DNA of 64,000 bases, taken from positions 62,001-126,000 of the forward strand of contig NZ_AWOR01000047.1 in assembly GCF_000761245.1 (NCBI RefSeq), in the 5' to 3' direction. Shown piece after piece: positions 7,656 to 15,677 of the stretch. The notes under the pieces were generated by a model, which worked only from the letters and a program-made list of their open reading frames with translations, was not told the origin of the DNA and did no database searches. This DNA is from Comamonas testosteroni. Lineage in GTDB: Bacteria; Pseudomonadota; Gammaproteobacteria; Burkholderiales; Burkholderiaceae_C. A program made the position numbers and the translations under genes. Positions within the stretch are counted from its first letter, which is position 1; each line of letters opens with the position of its first letter.

Positions 7656-9128
7656 ATGTCCATCTCCCTGTCCCGCCAGGCGGCCCTGACCCTGACCCAG
7701 CAACTGGCCGAGCGTCTGGCCGAGCGCATCCGAACCAGACTGCTGCCCGCAGGCGCGCGTCTGCCCTCGGTGCGTGAATGCGCGCGCCAGCAAGGCGTGA
7801 GCCCCTACACGGTGGTGGCCGCCTATGACCTGTTGCAGGCCCAGGGACTGGTCGAGGCCAGGCCGCAGCGCGGCTTTTATGTGCGCGATATTGTGCACAA
7901 TCCGCTTCAAACGCCTGATGGTAAATCGCAGTTTGCTATTAATAAAGGAGCGGTCAATACCCCGGTAGGCATCCCGCCAGGCACGCGGATCAACGCCACC
8001 ATGCTGATCCGCGGCATGTTTGTGGAGAGCGTGGCCGGCAAACCCCAGCCCGGTGCCGGTGTGCTGCCCGCCGAATGGCTGGATGCCGGCTTTCTGGTGG
8101 CGGCCATGCGCAAGGTCACCAGCGGCCAGGCGCTGCGCGAATCGCTGGTGCGCTATGGCGAGCCCATGGGCGACAGCCGGCTGCGCGAGGCGCTGGCGCG
8201 GCGCCTGCAGCGCATAGGCATCGCGGCAGGGCCGGGCCAGATCATCACCACCCTGGGTGCGACCCAGGCGCTGGACATTGTGAGCCGGGCCCTGCTGCAG
8301 CCCGGCGATCCGGTAATGGTGGAGGAGCCGGGCTGGGCCGTGGAATATGCACGCCTGGCCGCCATGGGCATGCGCGTGCTGCCGGTGCCGCGTGGGCCCG
8401 AGGGGCCGGACATGGCGGTGATGCAGCGTTATTGCGAGACCATGGCCCCCAAGCTCTATGTGAGTGTCAGCGTGCTGCACAACCCCACGGGCTACAGCCT
8501 GAGTGCGGCCAGCGCCCATGAGGTGCTGCAGATGGCGCAGCGCCATGGCTTTTATGTGGTAGAGGACGATAGCTACTGCCATATCGCTGCCGATCACGCA
8601 CCGCGCGTGTCGGTGCTGGACCGGCTGCAGCGCAGCATCTATATCAGCGGCTTTGCCAAGGTGCTGGTGCCCAACTGGCGCCTGGGCTACCTGGCGGCGC
8701 CGCCCGAGCTGGTAGAGAGACTGCTGGACACCAAGCTGCTGTCCACCCTGTCCACTCCGACCCCCATGGAGCAGGCCCTGGCCCTGTGCATGGAGCAAGG
8801 CCAGTTGCGCCGGCATGCCGAGCGGCTGCGCCAGCATCTGGCCCAGGCGCGCACGCGCAGCGTGGCGCTGGCCCAGGCAGCCGGCTGTCGTTTTGTGGCC
8901 GAGCCTGCGGGCATGTTCGGCTGGGTGGATACCGGTGTGGATACCGAGGTGCTGACCCAGCTGCTGCTGGATCAGGGCTACATGATTGCCCCGGGCGCCA
9001 TGTTCCATGCCAGCCGGGGCTCCAGCACCTGCATGCGCATCAACTTTGCGACCACGCAGGACGCGGCCTTCTGGCGCGTCTTCGAGCGTGCGGTGACCCA
9101 GATGCGGGCTCAGGCGCAGAAGTCCTAG
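7656..9128 (+). CDS. MocR/PdxR-type transcriptional regulator (GntR HTH plus aminotransferase domain)
   Basis: The 490-residue protein has an N-terminal GntR-type winged helix (about residues 5-78), with LPSVRECARQQGVSPYTVV as its DNA-reading segment. A class I aminotransferase-like domain follows from about residue 110, with PLP lysine Lys335 in GFAKVLVPNWRLGY and an NPTGYS block. Such proteins sense PLP or a PLP-amino acid adduct and regulate a nearby, often divergent, gene. Here the divergent aminotransferase is the obvious candidate. Residues of about 82-97 between the two domains are encoded by AT-richer DNA that resembles dispersed repeat family 2, so the linker may contain an inserted repeat. 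The gene is convergent with the deacetylase gene and shares the tetranucleotide CTAG, which supplies both stop codons. Confidence 0.92.
   Translation: MSISLSRQAALTLTQQLAERLAERIRTRLLPAGARLPSVRECARQQGVSPYTVVAAYDLLQAQGLVEARPQRGFYVRDIVHNPLQTPDGKSQFAINKGAVNTPVGIPPGTRINATMLIRGMFVESVAGKPQPGAGVLPAEWLDAGFLVAAMRKVTSGQALRESLVRYGEPMGDSRLREALARRLQRIGIAAGPGQIITTLGATQALDIVSRALLQPGDPVMVEEPGWAVEYARLAAMGMRVLPVPRGPEGPDMAVMQRYCETMAPKLYVSVSVLHNPTGYSLSAASAHEVLQMAQRHGFYVVEDDSYCHIAADHAPRVSVLDRLQRSIYISGFAKVLVPNWRLGYLAAPPELVERLLDTKLLSTLSTPTPMEQALALCMEQGQLRRHAERLRQHLAQARTRSVALAQAAGCRFVAEPAGMFGWVDTGVDTEVLTQLLLDQGYMIAPGAMFHASRGSSTCMRINFATTQDAAFWRVFERAVTQMRAQAQKS
7900..7945 (-). repeat. Probable family 2 repeat inside the MocR-type gene
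   Basis: On the minus strand this segment contains TTAATAGC, then GGCGTTTGAAGCGGATT, which aligns imperfectly with the family 2 repeat (TAATAGCTGCTTGCGC ... GCGTTTGAGCCTGATT). It is AT-rich for the gene and falls in the linker between the DNA-binding and aminotransferase domains. The match is weaker than for the fliK copy. Confidence 0.4.
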
Positions 9129-9952
9129 CCCAGTTGGATGGGGCCCTGATGGATATGGCAGCCGGTGCGCTGCAGCAGCTCGCCAAAGGCGTCGGACATC
9201 AGATAGTCGAACTCCACGGGGCGCTGCCTGCCTATGGCGTCGCCCTGCACCACGCCGCTGGCCGGGTGGCACATCAGCAGGCCGCCGGCCGCCATATGCG
9301 GTAGCCAGGCGGCCATCTGCCGGCCGTAGCTGGCCGTGTCGGGGGCATCAAAGCCATAGACGCCGCCAAAGCCATGGTTCATGGGGATGTCTGCATGGCG
9401 CAGCCGCCGGGTGGTGGCCCAGCCGCCCAGCAAGGCAATGATGGCGGCCTTGGGGCTGCGCCACAGGCCTGCGGCCGGTGCTGTGGAGCGCACCCAGGGC
9501 ATCTCGCGCGCGGCATAGCGGGCTTGGAGTTCCTGCTGCATGGCGGCGCGCAGGCCGGGCAACTGATGCACATGCTGGTGGCCGTCGATGAAGTCCGGGG
9601 CCGTGCCCATGACCCGCTCGAAAGCATCGAGCTGTTCGCGCCAGGCCTTGCGCATCAGATCCTGCGGCATCTGCCGTGCATAGGCCCGGCGCAGCACCTT
9701 GCCCAGCGCCTGGGCGTCATGCTGTCCGCCATGGTCTTCGGTCAGGTTGAAGTGCAGACCCACCGAGAGCCGGGGGCGCAACTCCCGTAATGCCGGCGCG
9801 GCTTGCGGCCACAGAGGCGAAGTGGTCATGCAGCTGGTGGCCGAGAGACGACCAGCAAGCGCCAACTGCTGCACGGCGTCGTTCACCAGCGGATGCAGGG
9901 CGTAATCATCGGCGCACAGCAGGATGGCGCGGGTGTTTTTCATGTGATTCAT
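9125..9952 (-). CDS. YdjC/ChbG-HpnK family carbohydrate deacetylase (NaxD/LgmC-like)
   Basis: The 275-residue protein has the family's metal-binding motifs: CADDYALHPLVNDAV at about residues 13-27, GLHFNLTED, and FIDGHQHVHQLPGLR. In Francisella and Bordetella a member of this family (NaxD) removes the N-acetyl group from undecaprenyl-phosphate-linked N-acetylhexosamine before transfer to lipid A. The gene overlaps the GtrA-like gene upstream by 4 bp (ATGA at 9949-9952), so it is translationally coupled to a GtrA protein and a polyprenyl-phosphate glycosyltransferase. That context supports the same role here. The ATG at 9952 fits the coupling, and a second in-frame ATG lies at 9943. Activity on a chitooligosaccharide or another glycan is the alternative. 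Confidence 0.85.
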   Translation of the reverse strand: MNHMKNTRAILLCADDYALHPLVNDAVQQLALAGRLSATSCMTTSPLWPQAAPALRELRPRLSVGLHFNLTEDHGGQHDAQALGKVLRRAYARQMPQDLMRKAWREQLDAFERVMGTAPDFIDGHQHVHQLPGLRAAMQQELQARYAAREMPWVRSTAPAAGLWRSPKAAIIALLGGWATTRRLRHADIPMNHGFGGVYGFDAPDTASYGRQMAAWLPHMAAGGLLMCHPASGVVQGDAIGRQRPVEFDYLMSDAFGELLQRTGCHIHQGPIQLG

Positions 9953-10365
9953 GCGGCGCTGCCTGCCTTGAAGGCCCAGAACTTGCTCATGACAAAAGTG
10001 CCTATGGCCACCAGCACCAGCACGGCGGCCAGACTCCAGAAGTAATGCCAGTGCAGCCAGTTCAGGGCGATGTAGTACAGCAGCTCATTGGCGACAAAGG
10101 AAAGACAGGCCACGGCAAAGAATTTCGCCACCACCGGCCAGCCTCTGGCCTGAGCTGCGGAAAAAGTGAGCAGGGCGTGGCCGTTGTAGCTGACCACGAA
10201 AGCCACCAGAAACGCCAGCACATTGGCCCACAGCGGCGGCATGCCAGAGAGTGACACCAGCAGGCCGACTACCGCCAGATGCGTGGCAGCGGCCGTGCCG
10301 CCCACCAGCACGAACTGCAGCAGCTGCGGCAGGCGACGCAGTCTTTGCAGCGCGTCCGCGATCAC
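9949..10365 (-). CDS. GtrA family membrane protein
   Basis: The 138-residue protein has four predicted membrane helices and the GtrA-family pattern: FVLVGGTAAATHLAVVGLL near the N-terminus, then FVVSYNGHALLTF. GtrA proteins are thought to help flip polyprenyl-phosphate-linked sugars across the inner membrane. The gene overlaps both neighbours by 4 bp (ATGA junctions at 10362-10365 and 9949-9952), forming a translationally coupled trio with the GT2 glycosyltransferase and the deacetylase. Confidence 0.88.
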   Translation of the reverse strand: MIADALQRLRRLPQLLQFVLVGGTAAATHLAVVGLLVSLSGMPPLWANVLAFLVAFVVSYNGHALLTFSAAQARGWPVVAKFFAVACLSFVANELLYYIALNWLHWHYFWSLAAVLVLVAIGTFVMSKFWAFKAGSAA

Positions 10366-11366
10366 GATGGCTCGCGCAGCGGGCTGCGGTCTTCGTCATG
10401 CGCCACCAGGTAAATGGGGCGACGCTTGACTTCTTCGTAGATGCGGCCGATGTACTCGCCCAGAATGCCGATGGACAGCAGCTGCACGCCCGAAAACAGC
10501 ATGATGCTGGCAGCCAGCGTGGGCCAGCCGCGCAAAGGGTTGCCAAAGAACAGGGCTTCTGCCGCAATCCACAGGCCGTAGGCCAGAGCCAGCAGGGAAA
10601 TGCCGGCGCCCACCATGCTCCAGACGCGCAGGGGCAGGGTGGTAAAAGAGGTCAGCCCCAGCAGCGCCAGCGATCCCAGGCGGCGCAGATTGAAGCTGGA
10701 GTTGCCTGCCGCACGGTCCCTGGGGACAAAGGGCAGGGCCGCAGTCTTGAAGCCGACCCAGGCGTACAGACCCTTCATGAAGCGGTTGTTTTCAGGCAAG
10801 GCCTTGAGGGCATCGACGACCTTGCGGTCCATCCAGCGGAAGTCGCCTGCGTTCGGCGGCATCTTGACCGAGCTGCCCGAGTTCATCACACGGTAGAACA
10901 GTTGGGTGCCCATGCGCTTGGCGCCACTTTCTGCGCCGCGGTCGGCAATCACGCCGTAGACCATCTCGTAACCCGCTTGCCACAGCCCGTGCATTTCGCC
11001 AAGCATCTCCAGCGGATGCTGGAAATCGGCGTCGATCAGCAGCACGGCGTTGCCTCGGGCGTGATCTATGCCGGCAGACAGGGCGGCTTCCTTGCCATAG
11101 TTGCGCGACAAGGCCAGATAGCGCAGCGGAAGCTCCTGCGCCAGACGCAGGCTCAACTCATGCGTGGCGTCACGGCTGCCGTCGTTGACCACCACGATCT
11201 CGAAATCAGGAGTCAAAGCCCGCACCGTCTCGGCCAACGCACGCAAAAAGCCCTCGAGATTGGCTTGTTCGTTATAGGCCGGCACCACGCAGCTCAGCCT
11301 CAGCGGCTGACGCGGCAATTGTGCTGGCGGGGCTGCAGGTGCATATTCGGCATGAAGATCGGTCAT
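10362..11366 (-). CDS. Polyprenyl-phosphate glycosyltransferase, GT2 family (GtrB/ArnC/DPM1-like)
   Basis: The protein of 334 residues has a GT-A domain (LSCVVPAYNEQANLEGFL; FEIVVVNDGSRD; AVLLIDADFQHP, the last holding the metal-binding Asp motif) and two C-terminal membrane helices (from about residue 230 onward). This is the layout of enzymes that put a sugar onto undecaprenyl phosphate at the inner face of the membrane. The ATG at 11366 is preferred. A GTG at 11414 in the same frame would add 16 residues. The ATGA overlap with the GtrA gene and the following deacetylase suggest that it makes undecaprenyl-phosphate-N-acetylhexosamine or a similar donor. Confidence 0.9.
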   Translation of the reverse strand: MTDLHAEYAPAAPPAQLPRQPLRLSCVVPAYNEQANLEGFLRALAETVRALTPDFEIVVVNDGSRDATHELSLRLAQELPLRYLALSRNYGKEAALSAGIDHARGNAVLLIDADFQHPLEMLGEMHGLWQAGYEMVYGVIADRGAESGAKRMGTQLFYRVMNSGSSVKMPPNAGDFRWMDRKVVDALKALPENNRFMKGLYAWVGFKTAALPFVPRDRAAGNSSFNLRRLGSLALLGLTSFTTLPLRVWSMVGAGISLLALAYGLWIAAEALFFGNPLRGWPTLAASIMLFSGVQLLSIGILGEYIGRIYEEVKRRPIYLVAHDEDRSPLREPS

Positions 11367-11499
11367 GGGCAGGATTTTCGCGCAAGTCTGTAACTGCTTG
11401 CTGGAGCCGGTCACGGTTCGTGTCGCCTCAAAAGGGCCGTCGCTATACTCACGCCCCTAGGCAATGCTGCCCCCGCTCCTTTATTTCCCTGATCGTCTG

Positions 11500-12981
11500 A
11501 TGACCGCTGTCCCACGCGAATCTCTTGTTCTTACCGGCCGTGCCGTTGCCGCCTTGCTTGCGGTGTACGGCGTGATCTGGCTGGCCATTCACTGGGTGAC
11601 GGCCCTGGCCGCGCCCGGAGACAATGTAGAGCAGCTGATCTGGATTCACTCGCTGGAGCTGGGCTATTTCAAGCATCCGCCGATGCCGACCTGGATCATG
11701 GCCGCTTCTGCGGCCGTCTTTGGTCCGTCCATAGGGCTGACCTATGTGCTGGGCGGTGTGATCACGCTGGGTTCATTGGCGATTTTCTGGAAGCTGCTGT
11801 GCGATATGCGGGGCCAGGCCTATGCGACCGTGGGTCTGCTGGCGGCGCTGAGCATCACCTTCTACTGCGGGCGGCTCTATTACTACAACCACAACGTCGT
11901 GATGATGCTGTGGATCTCGCTGGCCGCGGCACTGACCTGGCATGTCTCGCAGAAGCCATCCCTGGCGGGCTGGGCCTGGCTGGGCCTGGTCTCGGGCCTG
12001 GGCATGCTCAGCAAATATCAATATGTGCTGGCGTTGGGCGTGATAGGCCTGTGGTGGCTGCGCATTGGCGCCTGGAGGAATCCGGTGCATGTCAAAGGGG
12101 CAGCGCTGGCGACGGTGATCGGCCTGCTGGTGCTGTCTCCTCATCTGTACTGGCTGAGCACCCATGACTGGATGCCCATGCATTACGCCGAGCGTACTTC
12201 CCTGGGCCTGCACCTGGATACGGCCGCCCGCATCAATATGTCATGGAAGTTTGCGGTGGACTGGATCTTCAACCGCTGCATGCCGGCCTGGATCGTGCTC
12301 GGTGTGGCTCTCTGGTGGGGGCGCCGCAGGGCGGGCAAAACTGGAGAGCAGACTGCGCCGGCAAATGTTACGCCGGTCGCCGCGGACAGGATGCTGCGCG
12401 AGTTCTGGCTGCTCTGGGGGCTGGTGCCGCTGCTGGCCATGTTGGTGCTGTGCCTGTTTACCGGCTCCTATCTGCACCTGCAATGGGGTACGGCCTTCAT
12501 GTTCCTGTGCGTGCCGGCCGTCATGGAGTGGGCGCGCTCGCCGCGGAGCTGGGGCGCAGCCGGGGACATGCGTGCCGCCTGGCTGATGTTCGGGGTCTTG
12601 CAGGCGCTGCTGCTGCTGCAGTTCTGGCTGGCCTCGCCCATGGGGCTTTCGGGCTACAAGAGCACCCATCAGAACCATATCCCCGTGGACAAGATCGTGG
12701 AAGGTCTGGCGCCAGCGGCGCATCAGGCTCTGGGCGGTCCTGTGGACATCATCATCGGCCCACAGGCGCTGGCCGGGCGTATTGCCATGGAGCTGCCCGA
12801 GCGTCCGCGCGTCTATGTGGAGCGCAATCTGCAGTACAGCCCGTGGATTCGTGAGGAAGAGCTGCCGAACGCCCGCATCATCGAGGTGGTGGTGGCTCCA
12901 GACCCCTTGCCCGAAGGTCTGACGCGCGCCTATGGTGTCTGGGCCTGGCGGCCGGTGAAGATCGCCAAGGGCGAGCACTAA
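11500..12981 (+). CDS. Glycosyltransferase family 39 (ArnT/PMT-like) membrane protein
   Basis: The protein of about 493 residues has many membrane helices and the PMT_2-type first periplasmic loop, DNVEQLIWIHSLELGYF followed by KHPPMPTW, at about residues 32-57. This family uses polyprenyl-phosphate sugars as donors on the periplasmic side. ArnT, its best known member, modifies lipid A. Here it is divergent from the GT2-GtrA-deacetylase trio and could be the final transferase of the same pathway. An ATG at 11464 in the same frame would add 12 residues, and neither start has a strong ribosome-binding site. The gene ends just before a good terminator. Protein O-glycosylation is an alternative role. 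Confidence 0.88.
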   Translation: MTAVPRESLVLTGRAVAALLAVYGVIWLAIHWVTALAAPGDNVEQLIWIHSLELGYFKHPPMPTWIMAASAAVFGPSIGLTYVLGGVITLGSLAIFWKLLCDMRGQAYATVGLLAALSITFYCGRLYYYNHNVVMMLWISLAAALTWHVSQKPSLAGWAWLGLVSGLGMLSKYQYVLALGVIGLWWLRIGAWRNPVHVKGAALATVIGLLVLSPHLYWLSTHDWMPMHYAERTSLGLHLDTAARINMSWKFAVDWIFNRCMPAWIVLGVALWWGRRRAGKTGEQTAPANVTPVAADRMLREFWLLWGLVPLLAMLVLCLFTGSYLHLQWGTAFMFLCVPAVMEWARSPRSWGAAGDMRAAWLMFGVLQALLLLQFWLASPMGLSGYKSTHQNHIPVDKIVEGLAPAAHQALGGPVDIIIGPQALAGRIAMELPERPRVYVERNLQYSPWIREEELPNARIIEVVVAPDPLPEGLTRAYGVWAWRPVKIAKGEH

Positions 12982-12998
12982 GGCCTGCGGAAGAAAGC

Positions 12999-13026
12999 AA
13001 AGGCGGGCCTCTGGCCCGCCTTTTTG
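12999..13026. terminator. Bidirectional intrinsic terminator
   Basis: An 11-bp stem (AAAGGCGGGCC / GGCCCGCCTTT) with a 3-nt loop is followed by a T-run on the plus strand and an A-run upstream, so it can end transcription from both the GT39 gene and flgN. Confidence 0.85.
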
Positions 13027-13046
13027 CTGGAGCTGCCGACTCGTGC

Positions 13047-13409
13047 CTAGCTGGCTGCGTGATAGATGCGTGCGCGGCCCGTCTGCGATGCGCCGCGCAG
13101 GCTGCTTTCGTAGGTGCTGTCTTCGGCAGCCGGCACCAGGGCCTTGGTGCGGCGCTGGTTGAGCACGGAAAGCCGCGCCAGCTGGTCGCGAACCAGGGAG
13201 ATTTCGCGATCCAGATTCTGTGCACGCTCGCGCAGCGCAGGCGTCCAGTCGTCGGCCGAGAAGCGCTTCACGAGCTGGGAGAACGCCACCATGGCGTCAC
13301 GCAGGCGGGTGCTGGACTGTTCCAGGGCGGATGCGTCCGGTGACTGCAGCGATGCCGAAACGGTCTGAATCACCGCATCCAGCGAATCGAGCATTTCCTG
13401 CAAGGTCAT
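13047..13409 (-). CDS. flgN: Flagellar export chaperone FlgN
   Basis: The 120-residue, mostly helical protein begins MTLQEMLDSLDAVIQTVSAS, has the small acidic/helical character of FlgN, and lies in the standard flgA-flgM-flgN order. FlgN binds the hook-filament junction proteins FlgK and FlgL in the cytoplasm and delivers them to the export gate. It is shorter than enterobacterial FlgN (about 140 residues). Sequence similarity within this family is low, so the call rests on both context and pattern. It follows flgM by 23 bp. Confidence 0.85.
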   Translation of the reverse strand: MTLQEMLDSLDAVIQTVSASLQSPDASALEQSSTRLRDAMVAFSQLVKRFSADDWTPALRERAQNLDREISLVRDQLARLSVLNQRRTKALVPAAEDSTYESSLRGASQTGRARIYHAAS

Positions 13410-13432
13410 CGGGTCAGCCTCTGTTCGGGAGT

Positions 13433-13747
13433 TCAGGCGCGGGCGTGAACCAGGAATTCTTCGGTATTGGCCAGCAGCTTGTCTGCCACGGCCTCGGCGT
13501 TGACGCGGAAGCTGCCATTGGCAATGGCTTCGCGCATGGCCTTGACGCGATCGGCATCAAAGTCGGTGTTGGTGCGGCTTTGGCTGTCCAGGGCGCGGGC
13601 CGAGGACGAAAAGGACACGGGCACACCGGCGGCGCGCTCGGACAAGCCTTTGGTCGATTCTTCGGTGGCAACCGTGGTTGCGGATTTCGGGGCCTGCTTG
13701 GCGGCTGCAGCGGTCTGCTGCAGGTCCGGCTTATTGCCTATCTTCAT
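13433..13747 (-). CDS. flgM: Anti-sigma-28 factor FlgM
   Basis: The 104-residue protein begins MKIGNKPDLQQ, and its C-terminal half (DADRVKAMREAIANGSFRV, then NAEAVADKLLA) matches the FlgM helices that wrap around FliA. FlgM holds sigma-28 inactive until it is exported through the completed hook. The start at 13747 is preferred over longer forms because GGAG is correctly spaced and the MKI start is conserved. Two sigma-28-like sequences lie upstream: one at 13795-13821, and a GCCGATAC at 13768-13775, very near the start. FlgM genes often carry their own late promoter. Confidence 0.95.
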   Translation of the reverse strand: MKIGNKPDLQQTAAAAKQAPKSATTVATEESTKGLSERAAGVPVSFSSSARALDSQSRTNTDFDADRVKAMREAIANGSFRVNAEAVADKLLANTEEFLVHARA

Positions 13748-13794
13748 GCTGGTTCTCCAATCGCCCTGTATCGGCGTAGGGCGCTGTAGCCTTG

Positions 13795-13821
13795 CTTTCG
13801 ACAAGGGCGCGTAAAACTTGA
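13795..13821 (-). promoter_or_regulatory. Candidate sigma-28 promoter for flgM
   Basis: On the minus strand TCAAGTTT, 11 bp, then GTCGAAAG resembles the FliA consensus TAAAGTTT-N11-GCCGATAA, strongly at -35 and weakly at -10. An alternative is a better -10, GCCGATAC, at 13768-13775 with a poor -35. Confidence 0.35.
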
Positions 13822-13864
13822 GGAATATTTGGCATGGTCTTTAAAGTGAGTATGCACTCTCTTG

Positions 13865-14623
13865 TTATTGAACCAGAACCACGCCACTGGCATTGACCGT
13901 TCCTGTGACAAGGCGGCCATTATCCATGCGAACCCGTACCTGTTGGCCTTCTCCGGCGGCAGTCATCGCCTTGCCCGAGCCGGCAACGCTGAAGCCGCCA
14001 CCGTTGACCATCACCTGTACGGGCGATCCCGCAGTGAACAGGGCCGGCGGGCGCACCATGTTCTGGCGCAGAGCCTGACCCGATGTCAGCGCACGCGCCG
14101 CGACCATGCCGATGAAATCCTGGGCATTGGCGAAGACGGGAGCGCTGTCCTCGGCCCAGTCCACTTCTGCGGGGACGGCGTCCTCGGCGCTCAAGGTCTT
14201 GCCGGCGGGAATATTGCCTTGTGCTACCCAGGCCGGGCCATAGGCGCGCACGGTGATGGGAAGGAACACATTCCAGGGCACGCTGCCCTGCACGCAGCGC
14301 AGGCCCAGCCGGGTGCGACCCCAGAGGCGGCTGCCCGCAGGCAGATAGGGCTCGACCTTGGCGCAGGCTGCCAGTCGCAGACGCGAGTCCAGCTGGCCCA
14401 TCTGGACCTCCATGCGCAAAGCCATGCCGTTGCCGGCCTGCACGGTCTCTGCCGATGGCTGGTGCAAAGCGGCATCGACAAAGCGCTGTCCGATCTGGCT
14501 GAGCTGCGCCGCGCCATCCTGGGCCTGTGCGCCAGCCGTCAGCAGCAGCGCGCCCAGGCCCCATGCCGCAGCCAGGCCTTGAAAGGGGCGAAGGCGCAGA
14601 AACAGGGAAAAGCGGCCAGACAT
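13865..14623 (-). CDS. flgA: Flagellar basal body P-ring formation chaperone FlgA
   Basis: The 252-residue protein has an N-terminal signal peptide (LLTAGAQAQ cleavage region) and the C-terminal SAF-like domain. That domain includes AGKTLSAEDAVPAEVDWAED and QDFIGMVAARALTSGQALR, then the final VMVNGGGFSVAGSGKAMTAA segment. FlgA acts in the periplasm as a chaperone for assembly of FlgI into the P-ring. The gene is divergent from the flgB operon, with a 203-bp gap that must carry both promoters, and it leads flgM and flgN. Confidence 0.95.
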   Translation of the reverse strand: MSGRFSLFLRLRPFQGLAAAWGLGALLLTAGAQAQDGAAQLSQIGQRFVDAALHQPSAETVQAGNGMALRMEVQMGQLDSRLRLAACAKVEPYLPAGSRLWGRTRLGLRCVQGSVPWNVFLPITVRAYGPAWVAQGNIPAGKTLSAEDAVPAEVDWAEDSAPVFANAQDFIGMVAARALTSGQALRQNMVRPPALFTAGSPVQVMVNGGGFSVAGSGKAMTAAGEGQQVRVRMDNGRLVTGTVNASGVVLVQ

Positions 14624-14826
14624 GCATCAATCCTTTGAAGTATCCGCAGACACAGGGCTGCAGGCGATGCTGGCAAATATAGGCGCGACATGGCTTGCGC
14701 AATGGCTTGAAGTGCCAGCGCAATACCGCTTTCTTCGCGCTTTAGTTTGCGCTGCCGATTTTCATAATCCTCGCATGCCGCAGTCCGTGGGCTCCGGCAT
14801 CCCCGAATTCTGAAAGCGAGGCCGCA

Positions 14827-15240
14827 ATGCTGAACAAAATGACCGAACGACTGGATTTCCAAAGCGAGGCGCTGCTCTTGCGCGCCGAGCGCCAGCGTGC
14901 CATTGCCAGCAATATCGCCAACGCCGACACCCCCGGCTATGTGGCGCGCGACTTCAACTTCCGTGAAGCCTTGATGGCCGCGACCAGCGGGCCCAAGCCC
15001 CTGACCCAGGCCGGTGTCACGACGGCAGGCCATATCCCGCTGCAGGCGCAGATGTCGGACGAGGCGCTCAAGGCCAAGCTCGGCTATTCGGTCAATTCCC
15101 AGCCCAGTCTGGACAACAACACCGTGGACCTGGATCGCGAGCGCGCCAACTTTGTCGACAACTCCGTGCGCTACGAAGCCACGCTGCGCTTCATCAACGG
15201 CCAGGCCAAGACCATGCTCAGCGCCATTCAAGGCCAGTAA
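14827..15240 (+). CDS. flgB: Flagellar proximal rod protein FlgB
   Basis: The 137-residue protein has the conserved rod N-terminus, ASNIANADTPGYVARDFNF at about residues 27-45, and a C-terminal helix (RYEATLRFINGQAKTMLSA) typical of FlgB. It forms the proximal rod joined to FliE and the MS-ring. It is the first gene of the flgBCDEFGHIJKL series. GAGG upstream of the ATG serves as ribosome-binding site. Confidence 0.98.
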   Translation: MLNKMTERLDFQSEALLLRAERQRAIASNIANADTPGYVARDFNFREALMAATSGPKPLTQAGVTTAGHIPLQAQMSDEALKAKLGYSVNSQPSLDNNTVDLDRERANFVDNSVRYEATLRFINGQAKTMLSAIQGQ

Positions 15241-15256
15241 GCCCAGGAGCTAAACC

Positions 15257-15661
15257 ATGTCCATGTTTTCCATCTTCAATATCTCGGGCAGCGCGGTCAG
15301 CGCCCAGTCCCAGCGTCTGAACGTGGTGGCCTCCAATCTGGCCAACGTCGATGCCGTGGCTGGTCCCGACGGCAGCGTCTACAAGGCGCGCCAGGTCGTG
15401 TTCCAGACCGTGCCCATGGGCAATGACGGCAGCGCGGGCGTCAAGGTCAATGCCATCAGCGAGGACAACACGCCCGGGCGCCGCATCCACGACCCCAGCA
15501 ATCCGCTGGCCGATGGCGAGGGCTATGTCACTCACTCCAACGTGAGCGCCGTGGACGAGATGGTCAACATGATCTCGGCCTCGCGCTCCTATCAGAACAA
15601 CGTGGAAGTCATGAACACGGCCAAGACGCTGCTGCTCAAGACTCTGCAAATGGGCCAGTAA
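15257..15661 (+). CDS. flgC: Flagellar proximal rod protein FlgC
   Basis: The 134-residue protein has the flagellar rod signature RLNVVASNLANVDAV at about residues 17-31 and the C-terminal VDEMVNMISASRSYQNNVE helix. It builds the proximal rod with FlgB and FlgF. It lies 16 bp after flgB. Confidence 0.98.
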   Translation: MSMFSIFNISGSAVSAQSQRLNVVASNLANVDAVAGPDGSVYKARQVVFQTVPMGNDGSAGVKVNAISEDNTPGRRIHDPSNPLADGEGYVTHSNVSAVDEMVNMISASRSYQNNVEVMNTAKTLLLKTLQMGQ

Positions 15662-15677
15662 GCCCGGGAACACACAC

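Noticed and set aside
14741..14761. Sigma-28 promoter before flgB (GCCGATTT at 14754)
   Set aside because: The -10 is fair but no TAAA-like -35 lies at 14-16 bp, and flgB is normally an early gene not driven by FliA.
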